From DASSJM01 sp049587975 (GTDB taxonomy: Bacteria > Actinomycetota > UBA4738 > HRBIN12), in contig JBAVEY010000089.1 in NCBI GenBank assembly GCA_049587975.1, forward strand, positions 1 to 21,122: DNA of 21,122 nucleotides, given 5' to 3'. The notes beneath the pieces are model-generated. The model ran no database searches. It was not told the origin of the DNA and worked only from the letters and a program-made list of their open reading frames with translations. Position 1 is the first letter of the stretch, and each line of letters begins with the position of its first letter. The translations under genes and the position numbers were made by a program. Positions 7,443 through 13,589 of the stretch are shown here, one piece after another.

Positions 7443-7448
7443 CTTTGG
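7378..7448. repeat. 12-bp tandem repeat (5 exact copies plus one degenerate)
   Basis: CTCATCCTTCGG is repeated exactly at 7378, 7390, 7402, 7414 and 7426. A sixth partial copy CTCATCTTTGG spans 7438-7448. On the minus strand the unit is CCGAAGGATGAG. It sits in the leader of the MgtE-like gene, between the candidate promoter and the start codon. Identity of all five copies suggests recent expansion or active slippage. The unit length is a multiple of three, so copy-number change keeps the mini-ORF in frame. Confidence 0.97.
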
Positions 7449-7475
7449 CACGGGTCGGATCGCGGATCGTGGGGG

Positions 7476-7489
7476 CTCGGGAGCCCGAG
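7476..7489. promoter_or_regulatory. inverted repeat over the predicted start site of the MgtE-like transcript
   Basis: CTCGGG (7476-7481) and CCCGAG (7484-7489) are separated by 2 nt. The predicted transcription start of the minus-strand promoter (about 7485) falls inside it, a classical repressor position. It may instead be a chance GC-rich palindrome. Confidence 0.3.
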
Positions 7490-7491
7490 GC

Positions 7492-7520
7492 AGTATGCGC
7501 CGGGCGTCCTTGCGGGACAA
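7492..7520 (-). promoter_or_regulatory. candidate promoter of the MgtE-like / PhoU-TrkA-C operon
   Basis: On the minus strand a -35 TTGTCC (7520-7515) is followed after 17 nt by a -10 CATACT (7497-7492); each matches the housekeeping consensus at four of six positions. The predicted start near 7485 gives a leader of about 130 nt that holds the 12-bp repeats and the mini-ORF. The rest of this 194-nt gap (7355-7548) shows a 5-bp hairpin at 7525-7540 just past the glycosylase stop and no gene. Confidence 0.45.
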
Positions 7521-7548
7521 CCCCGGCCGAAGTTCCGGCCAGATGCGG

Positions 7549-8469
7549 TCAGTCCACCCAGTCGCGGGTGAGGAAGAGCCAGAAGGCGAGGCCCGCGTAC
7601 GGCCCGTAGCGCCGGAACCGGCGCTCGATCGCGGCGTCGGTCACCGTGGCTCGTCCCACCTTCTTCGCGTACGTCGGCCGGGTCCACGAGTCCAAGATCA
7701 GCCGGTGGTACCGGCCGAGGGTCATCATGATGTGCGCGGCCGCGTAGGGCCCGACGCCGGGGAGCGCGAGCAGGCGAGCCTCGAGCTCCTCGTCGGGCAG
7801 TTCGTCCGACGAGGCGGTCGCGAACCATTCCAGGTCGAGCTCGCCGTCCCGGACCGACCGCGCCAGCTGGATCAGGTACGCGCCGCGGTACCCGGCACGC
7901 GCCACGTCCCGGTAGAAGCCCTCGCCGGCATCCGCCATGGCCGCCGGCGTCGGGAACGCCCGCCCCCAGGGTCCCTCCGGGTCCGAGCCCACCGCCCGAT
8001 CGCCGAGATGCTCGACGATCGCATGCACCATCCGCTTCGTCGCCGACCAGGCGCAGTTGGTGGTGCAGATCGTCTTGATGACGTCCTCGAACACCGTCGG
8101 GCTCTGGACCATCCTGCCGGCCCCCGTCGTCACCCAGTCCAGGTCGGGGTCGGCGGATGCCGCCTCGTAGAACCCCGAGAGGTCCGCGTCGAGCCGCAGG
8201 ACCTGCCGCACCGCGCCGGTAAGGTCCGCCGTGGCCGAGGCCGAGGAGGCCGGGCCGAGCACCGTGAACCGGGCATGCCCTCGGCGCCCTGCCTCGATCC
8301 GGACCGTCCGGGGGCGCCCCCGCCTGGGGCGGAGGGTGAGGTCCACCGACCGGTAGTCGGGCGACGGCCGCATCGGCGGCAGGTCCACGAACCCGTGCGA
8401 GTTGAGGGTCCGCACGAGGTCGACGGGTTCGCCGCCAGGGCCCCGCAGACGCAGGTCCACGGTCGTCAT
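7549..8469 (-). CDS. HhH-GPD family DNA glycosylase
   Basis: Predicted base-excision repair glycosylase, 306 aa, of the AlkA/OGG1-like superfamily. The helix-hairpin-helix is LPGVGPYAAAH (236-246). The expected catalytic aspartate is D260 in RLILDSWTR, about 20 residues on, as in the family. The hairpin lacks the lysine found in bifunctional OGG1/Nth enzymes, which suggests a monofunctional glycosylase. The N-terminal part (about 1-110) resembles the beta-sheet domain that precedes the HhH core in AlkA and OGG1. QSPTVFEDVIKTICTTNCAW (122-141) matches the helix that opens the core. The ATG at 8469 overlaps the stop of the upstream CGNR gene in an ATGA, which fixes the start; a longer open frame to 8601 has no family similarity. 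Substrate (alkylated or oxidised base) is undetermined. Confidence 0.85.
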   Translation of the reverse strand: MTTVDLRLRGPGGEPVDLVRTLNSHGFVDLPPMRPSPDYRSVDLTLRPRRGRPRTVRIEAGRRGHARFTVLGPASSASATADLTGAVRQVLRLDADLSGFYEAASADPDLDWVTTGAGRMVQSPTVFEDVIKTICTTNCAWSATKRMVHAIVEHLGDRAVGSDPEGPWGRAFPTPAAMADAGEGFYRDVARAGYRGAYLIQLARSVRDGELDLEWFATASSDELPDEELEARLLALPGVGPYAAAHIMMTLGRYHRLILDSWTRPTYAKKVGRATVTDAAIERRFRRYGPYAGLAFWLFLTRDWVD

Positions 8470-9047
8470 CCGTCGACCCGCTGGCGCTCTCGCCAGGCTC
8501 GGACCTTCGCCCGGTTGCCGCAGGTCGACATCGAGCACCACCGCCCCGAGTGGTTCTTCGAGCGGTCGTAGAAGACCGACCGGCACGTCTCGTCGGCGCA
8601 CAGCTTCAGGTGGTCGAAGCTCCCGTCGAACGCGCCGACGAACGCGATCGCGACGATCCGGCCGAACGCCGCCGCGATGCCCGCCCCCTTCGGCTCGAGG
8701 GTGGGGTGCTGCGTGGCGTGGAAGTGGGGATGCAGGCCCGCCGCGAGCCCGATGCGGTCGATCGCCTCGGCGTCCTCGACGGAGATCGGCTCGTCGTCGC
8801 GGGCCAGGATCAGGTTGCGGATCGCATCGCGCAGGCCGAGGTACGTCTCACGGTCGGCGTCGGTGAAGCGTTCGTTCTCCTGAAGCAGGTTCCGCTCAAC
8901 GAGGAAGGCGTGGATCTGCTCCGTCGGCGGCTCCAGATGCGTGCCCTCGGCGTCGTGCACGTGGAGGTTCATGAACCGTTGCAGCAGCTCGAGGTCTCCA
9001 GGAGCCGCAACGGTGTCGCCATGGGCAGCCGTGTCGAACGTCACCAT
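8466..9047 (-). CDS. CGNR zinc-finger / ABATE domain putative transcription regulator
   Basis: The 193-aa protein pairs an N-terminal ABATE-type domain (about 1-140) with a C-terminal CGNR zinc finger. The zinc ligands are C150, C155, C171 and C176 (C-x4-C-x15-C-x4-C). The hallmark WCSMSTCGNRAKVRAWRERQ (170-189) ends in a basic helix suited to DNA contact. Family members are predicted stress-related regulators, abundant in Actinomycetota. The ATG at 9047 follows a -10 box by 7 nt, so the transcript is probably leaderless. The gene is the first of an operon with the DNA glycosylase (4-nt ATGA overlap) and faces the small-protein pair. It may regulate the shared promoter region and link DNA repair to a signal; this is inferred from position. 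Confidence 0.88.
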   Translation of the reverse strand: MVTFDTAAHGDTVAAPGDLELLQRFMNLHVHDAEGTHLEPPTEQIHAFLVERNLLQENERFTDADRETYLGLRDAIRNLILARDDEPISVEDAEAIDRIGLAAGLHPHFHATQHPTLEPKGAGIAAAFGRIVAIAFVGAFDGSFDHLKLCADETCRSVFYDRSKNHSGRWCSMSTCGNRAKVRAWRERQRVDG

Positions 9048-9054
9048 GATCGCG

Positions 9055-9082
9055 AGTGTACACCATCGAAATCGGTTGACAA
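9055..9082 (-). promoter_or_regulatory. candidate leaderless promoter of the CGNR-glycosylase operon
   Basis: Minus strand: -35 TTGTCA (9082-9077), 16-nt spacer, -10 TACACT (9060-9055), then 7 nt to the ATG at 9047, so transcription should begin at or 1 nt before the start codon. Its -35 covers the same base pairs as the opposing plus-strand -35. The -10 lies in an 8-bp palindrome GTGTACAC (9056-9063). Confidence 0.6.
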
Positions 9083-9104
9083 GTTACACTAACCACCCTA
9101 GGGT
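9076..9104 (+). promoter_or_regulatory. strong candidate promoter of the small-protein operon
   Basis: Plus strand: perfect -35 TTGACA (9076-9081), 17-nt spacer, -10 TAGGGT (9099-9104). The predicted start near 9111 leaves a leader of about 50 nt ending in GAGGAGG. This is the best -35/-10 pair in the window. The -10 overlaps the palindrome ACCCTAGGGT. Confidence 0.65.
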
Positions 9105-9123
9105 ACACGAAGGTTACCTAGGT
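9095..9123. promoter_or_regulatory. paired CCTAGG palindromes, candidate operators
   Basis: ACCCTAGGGT (9095-9104) and ACCTAGGT (9116-9123) are perfect palindromes whose centres are 20 bp apart, two helical turns. The first covers the plus-strand -10; the second lies just after the predicted start. CTAG is rare in high-GC bacterial DNA, so two copies here are notable. A dimeric regulator bound to the same face of DNA would block this promoter. Confidence 0.45.
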
Positions 9124-9161
9124 GGTCGTGACGAGGCAGGCCGAGGCGAGGAGGTGCAGAC

Positions 9162-9344
9162 GTGCTGATACCCGCGAACTTCGGCGAGTTGGGTCAGATC
9201 CGGGCCCAGGCGCTGCGTGAGGAGGCCCGATCCGCCTCCGCCCCGACCGTGCGCAGGCGTCAACGCAGGCGTGGCGCGGTACGGCAGGCGGTCGGAGCAC
9301 GCCTCGTGAGCGTCGGGTTCCGCCTGATGCGGGGGGTGGCGTGA
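9162..9344 (+). CDS. Small arginine-rich protein of unknown function
   Basis: The 60-aa protein starts at GTG 9162, 7 nt after a strong GAGGAGG ribosome binding site, and sits behind the best promoter in the window, so expression is well supported. The sequence is strongly basic in the middle (PTVRRRQRRRGAVRQ) and ends in a likely amphipathic helix (ARLVSVGFRLMRGVA). I recognise no domain. A nucleic-acid or membrane-surface binding peptide would fit its charge, but no function is assigned. Its stop overlaps the start of the next small gene (TGATG). It is divergent from the CGNR regulator. Confidence 0.65.
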   Translation: MLIPANFGELGQIRAQALREEARSASAPTVRRRQRRRGAVRQAVGARLVSVGFRLMRGVA

Positions 9345-9487
9345 TGACGATCGGGGTCGCGCTCGTGCTGCTCGTCATCGTGCTGCTCTGGGTCGCCGCG
9401 GTCGTGTTCGGTCGCGACTCACGCGACGGCAGCGACTGGCTCTCCCGCACGAGCCTCCGCGACCGATCCCCGCGGCTGGGCGATTGA
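9344..9487 (+). CDS. Small single-pass membrane protein of unknown function
   Basis: The 47-aa frame opens with the ATG of a TGATG overlap with the preceding 60-aa gene. Residues 4-22 form one hydrophobic helix (IGVALVLLVIVLLWVAAVV). The remainder is a short charged tail with several Arg-Asp pairs (FGRDSRDGSDWLSRTSLRDR). I do not recognise a family. The stop-start overlap implies translational coupling and a shared job with the basic 60-aa partner. A leader peptide or small regulatory membrane protein is possible. Support comes from position, the coupled start and the clean membrane helix. Confidence 0.55.
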   Translation: MTIGVALVLLVIVLLWVAAVVFGRDSRDGSDWLSRTSLRDRSPRLGD

Positions 9488-9509
9488 AGCCGGCCCGCGT
9501 CCCGGTCCG

Positions 9510-9515
9510 TACGAT
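9510..9515 (+). promoter_or_regulatory. candidate -10 box of the IscA-like gene
   Basis: TACGAT ends 6 nt before the GTG at 9522, predicting a leaderless transcript. A TTGAAG at 9484-9489 is too far away (20-nt spacer) to be a confident -35. Confidence 0.4.
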
Positions 9516-9521
9516 GGGTGG

Positions 9522-9809
9522 GTGGCGCTCGAGTTCACCGATTGGGCGGTCGACATCCTGCGGCGCACGCATCAGGCGGCGCGCAGGCTCAACCCGGACG
9601 CGACCATCCGGGTCCACCGGGACGGCGACACGGTGGCGTTCGAGCTCACCGACGAACGCCCGGCCGGGGACGTGCTCCTCAGCCAGCACGGGTTCGAACT
9701 GTCCGTCGAGGCCGGCCTCGAGGGGACCGTGGACGTCATCGAGCCCCACGACCGCCTGATCCTGCGGCCGCCCGGCGACCCCGAACGGAGCGTCCGCGAG
9801 GCGCACTGA
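9522..9809 (+). CDS. Small IscA/HesB-fold-like protein lacking cysteines
   Basis: The 95-aa protein has a hydrophobic pattern like the IscA/HesB fold: LEFTDWAVDILRRTHQAA as the opening strand and helix, ATIRVHRDGDTVAFELTDE, GDVLLSQHGFELSVEAGLEGT and VDVIEPHDRLILRP as the last strands. The family normally uses three conserved cysteines to carry iron-sulfur clusters; there is no cysteine here, so it cannot act as an A-type carrier. Other Actinomycetota encode similar cysteine-free relatives of unknown role. The GTG start has no Shine-Dalgarno sequence but a -10-like TACGAT 6 nt upstream. It lies 70 nt before the cyanophycinase gene. Gene status is likely; fold assignment is tentative. Confidence 0.6.
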   Translation: MALEFTDWAVDILRRTHQAARRLNPDATIRVHRDGDTVAFELTDERPAGDVLLSQHGFELSVEAGLEGTVDVIEPHDRLILRPPGDPERSVREAH

Positions 9810-9863
9810 GCGGTCCGCCGCGCGCAGCGCCGGTCCGGTCCATGTCCCGAGCAGCGCGGGGGC

Positions 9864-9869
9864 TACACT
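9864..9869 (+). promoter_or_regulatory. candidate -10 box of the cyanophycin operon
   Basis: TACACT lies 10 nt before the GTG at 9880, predicting a leader of only about 4 nt. The hexamer equals the CGNR-operon -10. No clear -35 is visible. Confidence 0.35.
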
Positions 9870-9879
9870 GCTTCGCACC

Positions 9880-10746
9880 GTGACTGCCGCTCCCGACCCC
9901 GGTCTGCCCCTCCGAGCCCTCGGCGGCGCGGGTCCGGTGATGTTGATCGGGGGAGCGGAGGACAAGGTCCGGGACAAGCTGATCCTGTCCCGGTTCGCGG
10001 CCTTCGCGGGGGGCGGCGACGCCCACGTCGTGGTGATCGCGACCGCCTCCTCGCTCGGGGACGTCGCGATCGACCGGTACCGCGAGCTGTTCGGGGGCCT
10101 CGGGATCGGGCGCGTCACCGGTGTGCGGCCCGAGGAGCGATCCGAGGCCGAGGACCCCGACCGGGCCGCCGGCCTGAGCGATGCCACCGCGGTGTTCCTC
10201 ACCGGCGGAAACCAGCTCCGGCTCTCCTCGGTCGTCGCGGGGACCCGCCTGGCCGACGCGATCCACCGGGCGCACGACCGGGGCGCCGTCCTCGCGGGCA
10301 CCTCCGCCGGCGCGAGCGCGATGGCGACGCACATGATGGCCTTCGGCCGCGCGGGCGAAACGCCAAAGCAGCGGATGGCGCAGCTCGCGGCCGGGCTCGG
10401 CGTGTTGCACGGCGTCGTGATCGACCAGCACTTCGAGCAGCGGGGACGGTTCGGGAGGTTGCTCGCGGTCATCGCGCAGTCGCCGTCCCTGCTCGGGATC
10501 GGCCTGGACGAGGACACGAGCGCGATCGTGTACGCGGGTCGCTCGATGGAGGTCGTGGGCAAGGGCGCCGTGACGGTGCTCGACGGCTCGCGCGTCCAGA
10601 CCGACGCCCACCAGGCCAAGAGCCACCGACCGATCATGGTCTCGGGAGCGGTGGTGCACTCGCTGCCCGACGGCTCGTGGTTCGACCTGCGTGGCCGCAC
10701 CTTGCTCGCCGAGGCGCCGGGAGTGGAACGCGAGGCGTCGGAGTGA
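9880..10746 (+). CDS. cphB: Cyanophycinase
   Basis: Serine peptidase-like enzyme that cuts the nitrogen-storage polymer cyanophycin to beta-Asp-Arg dipeptides in the cytoplasm. The 288-aa length is typical. Visible family marks: VMLIGGAEDK (20-29), FLTGGNQ (106-112), the nucleophile elbow AGTSAGAS with S142, and IDQHFEQRGRFGRL (181-194) with the expected active-site D182 and H184. GIGLDEDTSAIV near 207-218 is also conserved. This is a cytosolic polymer-specific member of the S51 family, with no signal peptide. The GTG at 9880 is the only good start near the conserved N-terminus. The stop overlaps the cphA start in GTGA, so synthesis and degradation enzymes are translationally coupled. Confidence 0.95.
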   Translation: MTAAPDPGLPLRALGGAGPVMLIGGAEDKVRDKLILSRFAAFAGGGDAHVVVIATASSLGDVAIDRYRELFGGLGIGRVTGVRPEERSEAEDPDRAAGLSDATAVFLTGGNQLRLSSVVAGTRLADAIHRAHDRGAVLAGTSAGASAMATHMMAFGRAGETPKQRMAQLAAGLGVLHGVVIDQHFEQRGRFGRLLAVIAQSPSLLGIGLDEDTSAIVYAGRSMEVVGKGAVTVLDGSRVQTDAHQAKSHRPIMVSGAVVHSLPDGSWFDLRGRTLLAEAPGVEREASE

Positions 10747-13586
10747 GCGACAGCCGGACCCGCTCCCGGGCGGACCGCCGGCGGGCGAAGGACGAGTCGC
10801 CCGGGGACAAGCGGCCGCTCGGGCCGGACCTGAGGGTCGTCGAGACCCAGGTGTTCCGGGGCCCGAACTACTGGTCCTACGACCCCGCGATCCGTCTGCT
10901 GGTCGATCTCGGCTCGCTCGAGGACTGGCCCTCGAACACGATCGCGGGGTTCATCGACGGCCTGCTCGAGATGCTCCCCGGGATCGCTGAGCACTCGTGC
11001 TCCCTCGGACGGCGGGGCGGCTTCGGGGAGCGGCTGAAGGAGGGGACCTGGCTCGGTCACGTGGCCGAGCACATCGCGCTCGAGCTCCAACGCGAGTCGG
11101 GTGCCCACGTCTACCGCGGCAAGACCCGGAGCGCCGGTGAGCCCGGCCGCTACAACGTGATCTACGGCTACTGGGAGGAGCGCGTCGGGCTGGCGGCCGG
11201 CGAGCTCGCCGTCAGGCTCGTGAACCAGCTGGTCGAGCCCGCGGAGGACTTCGACTTCCTCGTCGAGCTCGAACGGCTGATCCTGCTCGCCGAGCGCCGG
11301 GCGTTCGGTCCGTCGACCCAGGCGATCGTCGACGAGGCGGCGAGCCGCGACATCCCGTGGATCCGGCTGAACGAGGCGTCGCTCGTCCAGCTCGGGTGGG
11401 GCCGGTTCCAGCAGCGGATCCGCGCCACGATGACGTCCAAGACGAGCGCGCTCGCCGTCGACATCGCCGGGGACAAGGACGTGACCCGCCGCCTGCTCGC
11501 CTCGGCCGGGCTGCCGGTGCCGAGGGGCGAGATCGTGCAGACCGAGGACGATGCGGTCGCCGCCGCCGCCAAGATCGGATCCCCCGTCGTCACCAAGCCG
11601 CTCGACGGCAACCACGGCCGGGGGGTCGGGCTCGATCTCCGGAACGAGCAGGACGTCCGGACCGGCTTCGGCCGCGCCCGGCCCGAGTCACGGCGCGGAC
11701 ACGTCATCGTCGAGAGCTTCGTCACCGGCAACGACTACCGCGTGCTCGTCGTCGGCGGACGGATGGTGGCTGTTGCCGAACGCGTGCCGGCGCACGTGAT
11801 CGGGGACGGCATGCACACCGTCAACGACCTGGTCGAGATCGCCAACTCCGATCCGCGTCGCGGGTTCGGTCACGAGAAGGTGCTCACGAGGATCAAGGTC
11901 GACGACGCCGCGATCGAGCTCGTGCGCAAGCAGGGGTTCGGCCTGGACGACGTCCCGCCGAAAGACGCGTTCGTCAAGCTCGCCGCGACGGGCAACATGT
12001 CGACGGGCGGCATCTCGATCGACCGCACCTGGGAGGCGCACGAGGAGAACGTCGAGATCGCCGAGGAGGCGGCGCGCGTGGTGGGGCTCGACGTGGCCGG
12101 CATCGACTTCCTCGCGCCCGACATCTCCCAGCCGGTGCGCGAGACCGGAGGCGCGATCGTCGAGGTGAACGCGGCGCCGGGGTTCCGGATGCACACCCAC
12201 CCGACCGAAGGGGAGGCGCAGTTCGTCGCGAAGGACGTCGTCGACCTGCTGTTCCCGAGCGGCACCCCCTCGCGCATCCCGATCGTCGCGGTCACGGGCT
12301 CGAACGGCAAGACCACGACGACCCGGATGATCTCGCACATCTTCAAGGGGATGGGGCGCTCGGTCGGCATGACGACGACCGACGGCATCTACATCGACGG
12401 GCGCCTGGTCAAGCGCGCCGACGCGAGCGGACCCAAGTCGGCACAGATGGTCCTGCAGAACCCCCGCATCGACTTCGCGGTGTTCGAGACGGCCCGCGGG
12501 GGGATCCTGCGGGAGGGGCTGGGGTACGGCAAGAACGACGTCGCCGTGGTGCTGAACGTGACCGGCGACCATCTCGGGCTGAAGGGGATCGACTCGCTCG
12601 AGCAGCTCGCTGCCGTCAAGCAGGTGGTGGTCGAGGCCGTGCCGAAGACCGGCTGGGCCGTGTTGAACGCCGACGACGAGCTCGTGGCCGGCATGCGCAA
12701 GGCGTGCAGCGGCTCGGTGATCCTGTTCTCGATGCAGGAAGGCAACGAGCTCGTCGAGCGATGGGTGCGTCGCGGCGGGAAGGCGGTCGTGCTCGAGAAG
12801 GGTCCGCGCGGCGAGATGATGGTGATCAAGGAGGGGCGGCGGACGATGCCGATCGCCTGGGTGCACACGCTCCCCTCGACGTTCGAGGGACGAGCCCGGA
12901 TGATGGTGCAGAACGCGATGGCGGCGGCCGCCGCCTCGCACGCTGCCGGCGCGCACCTCCACGACATCCGCCAGGGCCTGCGCTCGTTCACCACGTCGAT
13001 CTACCAGGCTCCCGGGCGGCTGAACGTGTTCGACCTCGACGGGGTGAAGGTGCTGATCGACTATGCGCACAACGCGGCCGGTCTCGAGACGCTCGGTGAC
13101 TTCGTCGAGCGACTGACCAGCGACGCTCCCAGCGGCGCTCGTCCCGGGCAGGCCTCGTGGAGCGCGAACCTCCGCGTCGCGGTCGTGGCGACCGCGGGGG
13201 ACCGCCGGGACGAGGACATGCGTCAGCTCGGGCGCGTGGCCGCCCGGTACTTCGATGACGTGATCATCCGGGAGGATCGCAACACCAGGGGCCGCAAGCG
13301 CGGGGAGACCGCCGCCCTCATCCTCGAAGGGGTGCGGGATGCGATCGGGACCGGCGCACGTGCCGGGAACGCGGAGATCGTGGTCGACGAGATGGAGGCC
13401 GCGCGCAAGGCCCTCGATCGCTCGCGCCCCGGCGATCTGGTCGTGCTCTGCGTCGACCACGCCACCGAGGTCTACAAGGAGCTGGAGCGACGCCGCTCGC
13501 TCGCCGCGCCGACGATCTTCTCCGAGGGCGAGGGCAACGGGCAGGTCGAGCCCGCCGGCGGCGACCCCGACCTGCTCGGGGTCTGA
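10743..13586 (+). CDS. cphA: Cyanophycin synthetase
   Basis: ATP-dependent enzyme that builds the Asp-Arg polymer by adding aspartate and then arginine. The 947-aa protein has the three expected parts: N-terminal CphA domain (about 24-165), ATP-grasp domain (about 225-505, with TKPLDGNHGRGVGLDL at 284-299 and the metal-binding IVEVNAAPGFRMHTHP at 472-487), and a Mur-ligase-like domain (about 510-930) with P-loop GSNGKTTTT (519-527), ETARGGILREGLGY (582-595) and IDYAHN (772-777). The start is GTG 10743, which forms a GTGA overlap with cphB; a frame open from 10677 is only the shadow inside cphB. Residues 1-24 are a very charged, probably disordered tail. The full set of active motifs implies a functional enzyme; arginine as second substrate is assumed from the family. 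Confidence 0.97.
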   Translation: MSDSRTRSRADRRRAKDESPGDKRPLGPDLRVVETQVFRGPNYWSYDPAIRLLVDLGSLEDWPSNTIAGFIDGLLEMLPGIAEHSCSLGRRGGFGERLKEGTWLGHVAEHIALELQRESGAHVYRGKTRSAGEPGRYNVIYGYWEERVGLAAGELAVRLVNQLVEPAEDFDFLVELERLILLAERRAFGPSTQAIVDEAASRDIPWIRLNEASLVQLGWGRFQQRIRATMTSKTSALAVDIAGDKDVTRRLLASAGLPVPRGEIVQTEDDAVAAAAKIGSPVVTKPLDGNHGRGVGLDLRNEQDVRTGFGRARPESRRGHVIVESFVTGNDYRVLVVGGRMVAVAERVPAHVIGDGMHTVNDLVEIANSDPRRGFGHEKVLTRIKVDDAAIELVRKQGFGLDDVPPKDAFVKLAATGNMSTGGISIDRTWEAHEENVEIAEEAARVVGLDVAGIDFLAPDISQPVRETGGAIVEVNAAPGFRMHTHPTEGEAQFVAKDVVDLLFPSGTPSRIPIVAVTGSNGKTTTTRMISHIFKGMGRSVGMTTTDGIYIDGRLVKRADASGPKSAQMVLQNPRIDFAVFETARGGILREGLGYGKNDVAVVLNVTGDHLGLKGIDSLEQLAAVKQVVVEAVPKTGWAVLNADDELVAGMRKACSGSVILFSMQEGNELVERWVRRGGKAVVLEKGPRGEMMVIKEGRRTMPIAWVHTLPSTFEGRARMMVQNAMAAAAASHAAGAHLHDIRQGLRSFTTSIYQAPGRLNVFDLDGVKVLIDYAHNAAGLETLGDFVERLTSDAPSGARPGQASWSANLRVAVVATAGDRRDEDMRQLGRVAARYFDDVIIREDRNTRGRKRGETAALILEGVRDAIGTGARAGNAEIVVDEMEAARKALDRSRPGDLVVLCVDHATEVYKELERRRSLAAPTIFSEGEGNGQVEPAGGDPDLLGV

Positions 13587-13589
13587 GCC

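Noticed and set aside
7378..7448. CRISPR-like array
   Set aside because: The units are only 12 bp, directly adjacent without spacers, and no cas gene is near.
7525..7540. Terminator after the glycosylase gene
   Set aside because: GGCCG/CGGCC makes only five pairs with a 6-nt loop and no T tract; GC-rich DNA gives many such stems, so I noted it only inside the promoter entry.
7355..7548. M-box magnesium riboswitch before the MgtE-like gene
   Set aside because: The leader is dominated by the 12-bp repeats and I cannot see the conserved M-box helices in the remaining bases.
8470..8601. Longer glycosylase start
   Set aside because: This stretch lies inside the CGNR gene in another frame; the ATGA overlap at 8466-8469 gives a better coupled start.
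10677..10742. Earlier start of cphA inside cphB
   Set aside because: The GTG at 10743 makes a standard GTGA overlap, and residues before it are a shadow of cphB.
9375..11615. A 746-codon minus-strand open frame
   Set aside because: Antisense to the IscA-like, cphB and cphA genes, which have strong motif support; no domain in the frame.
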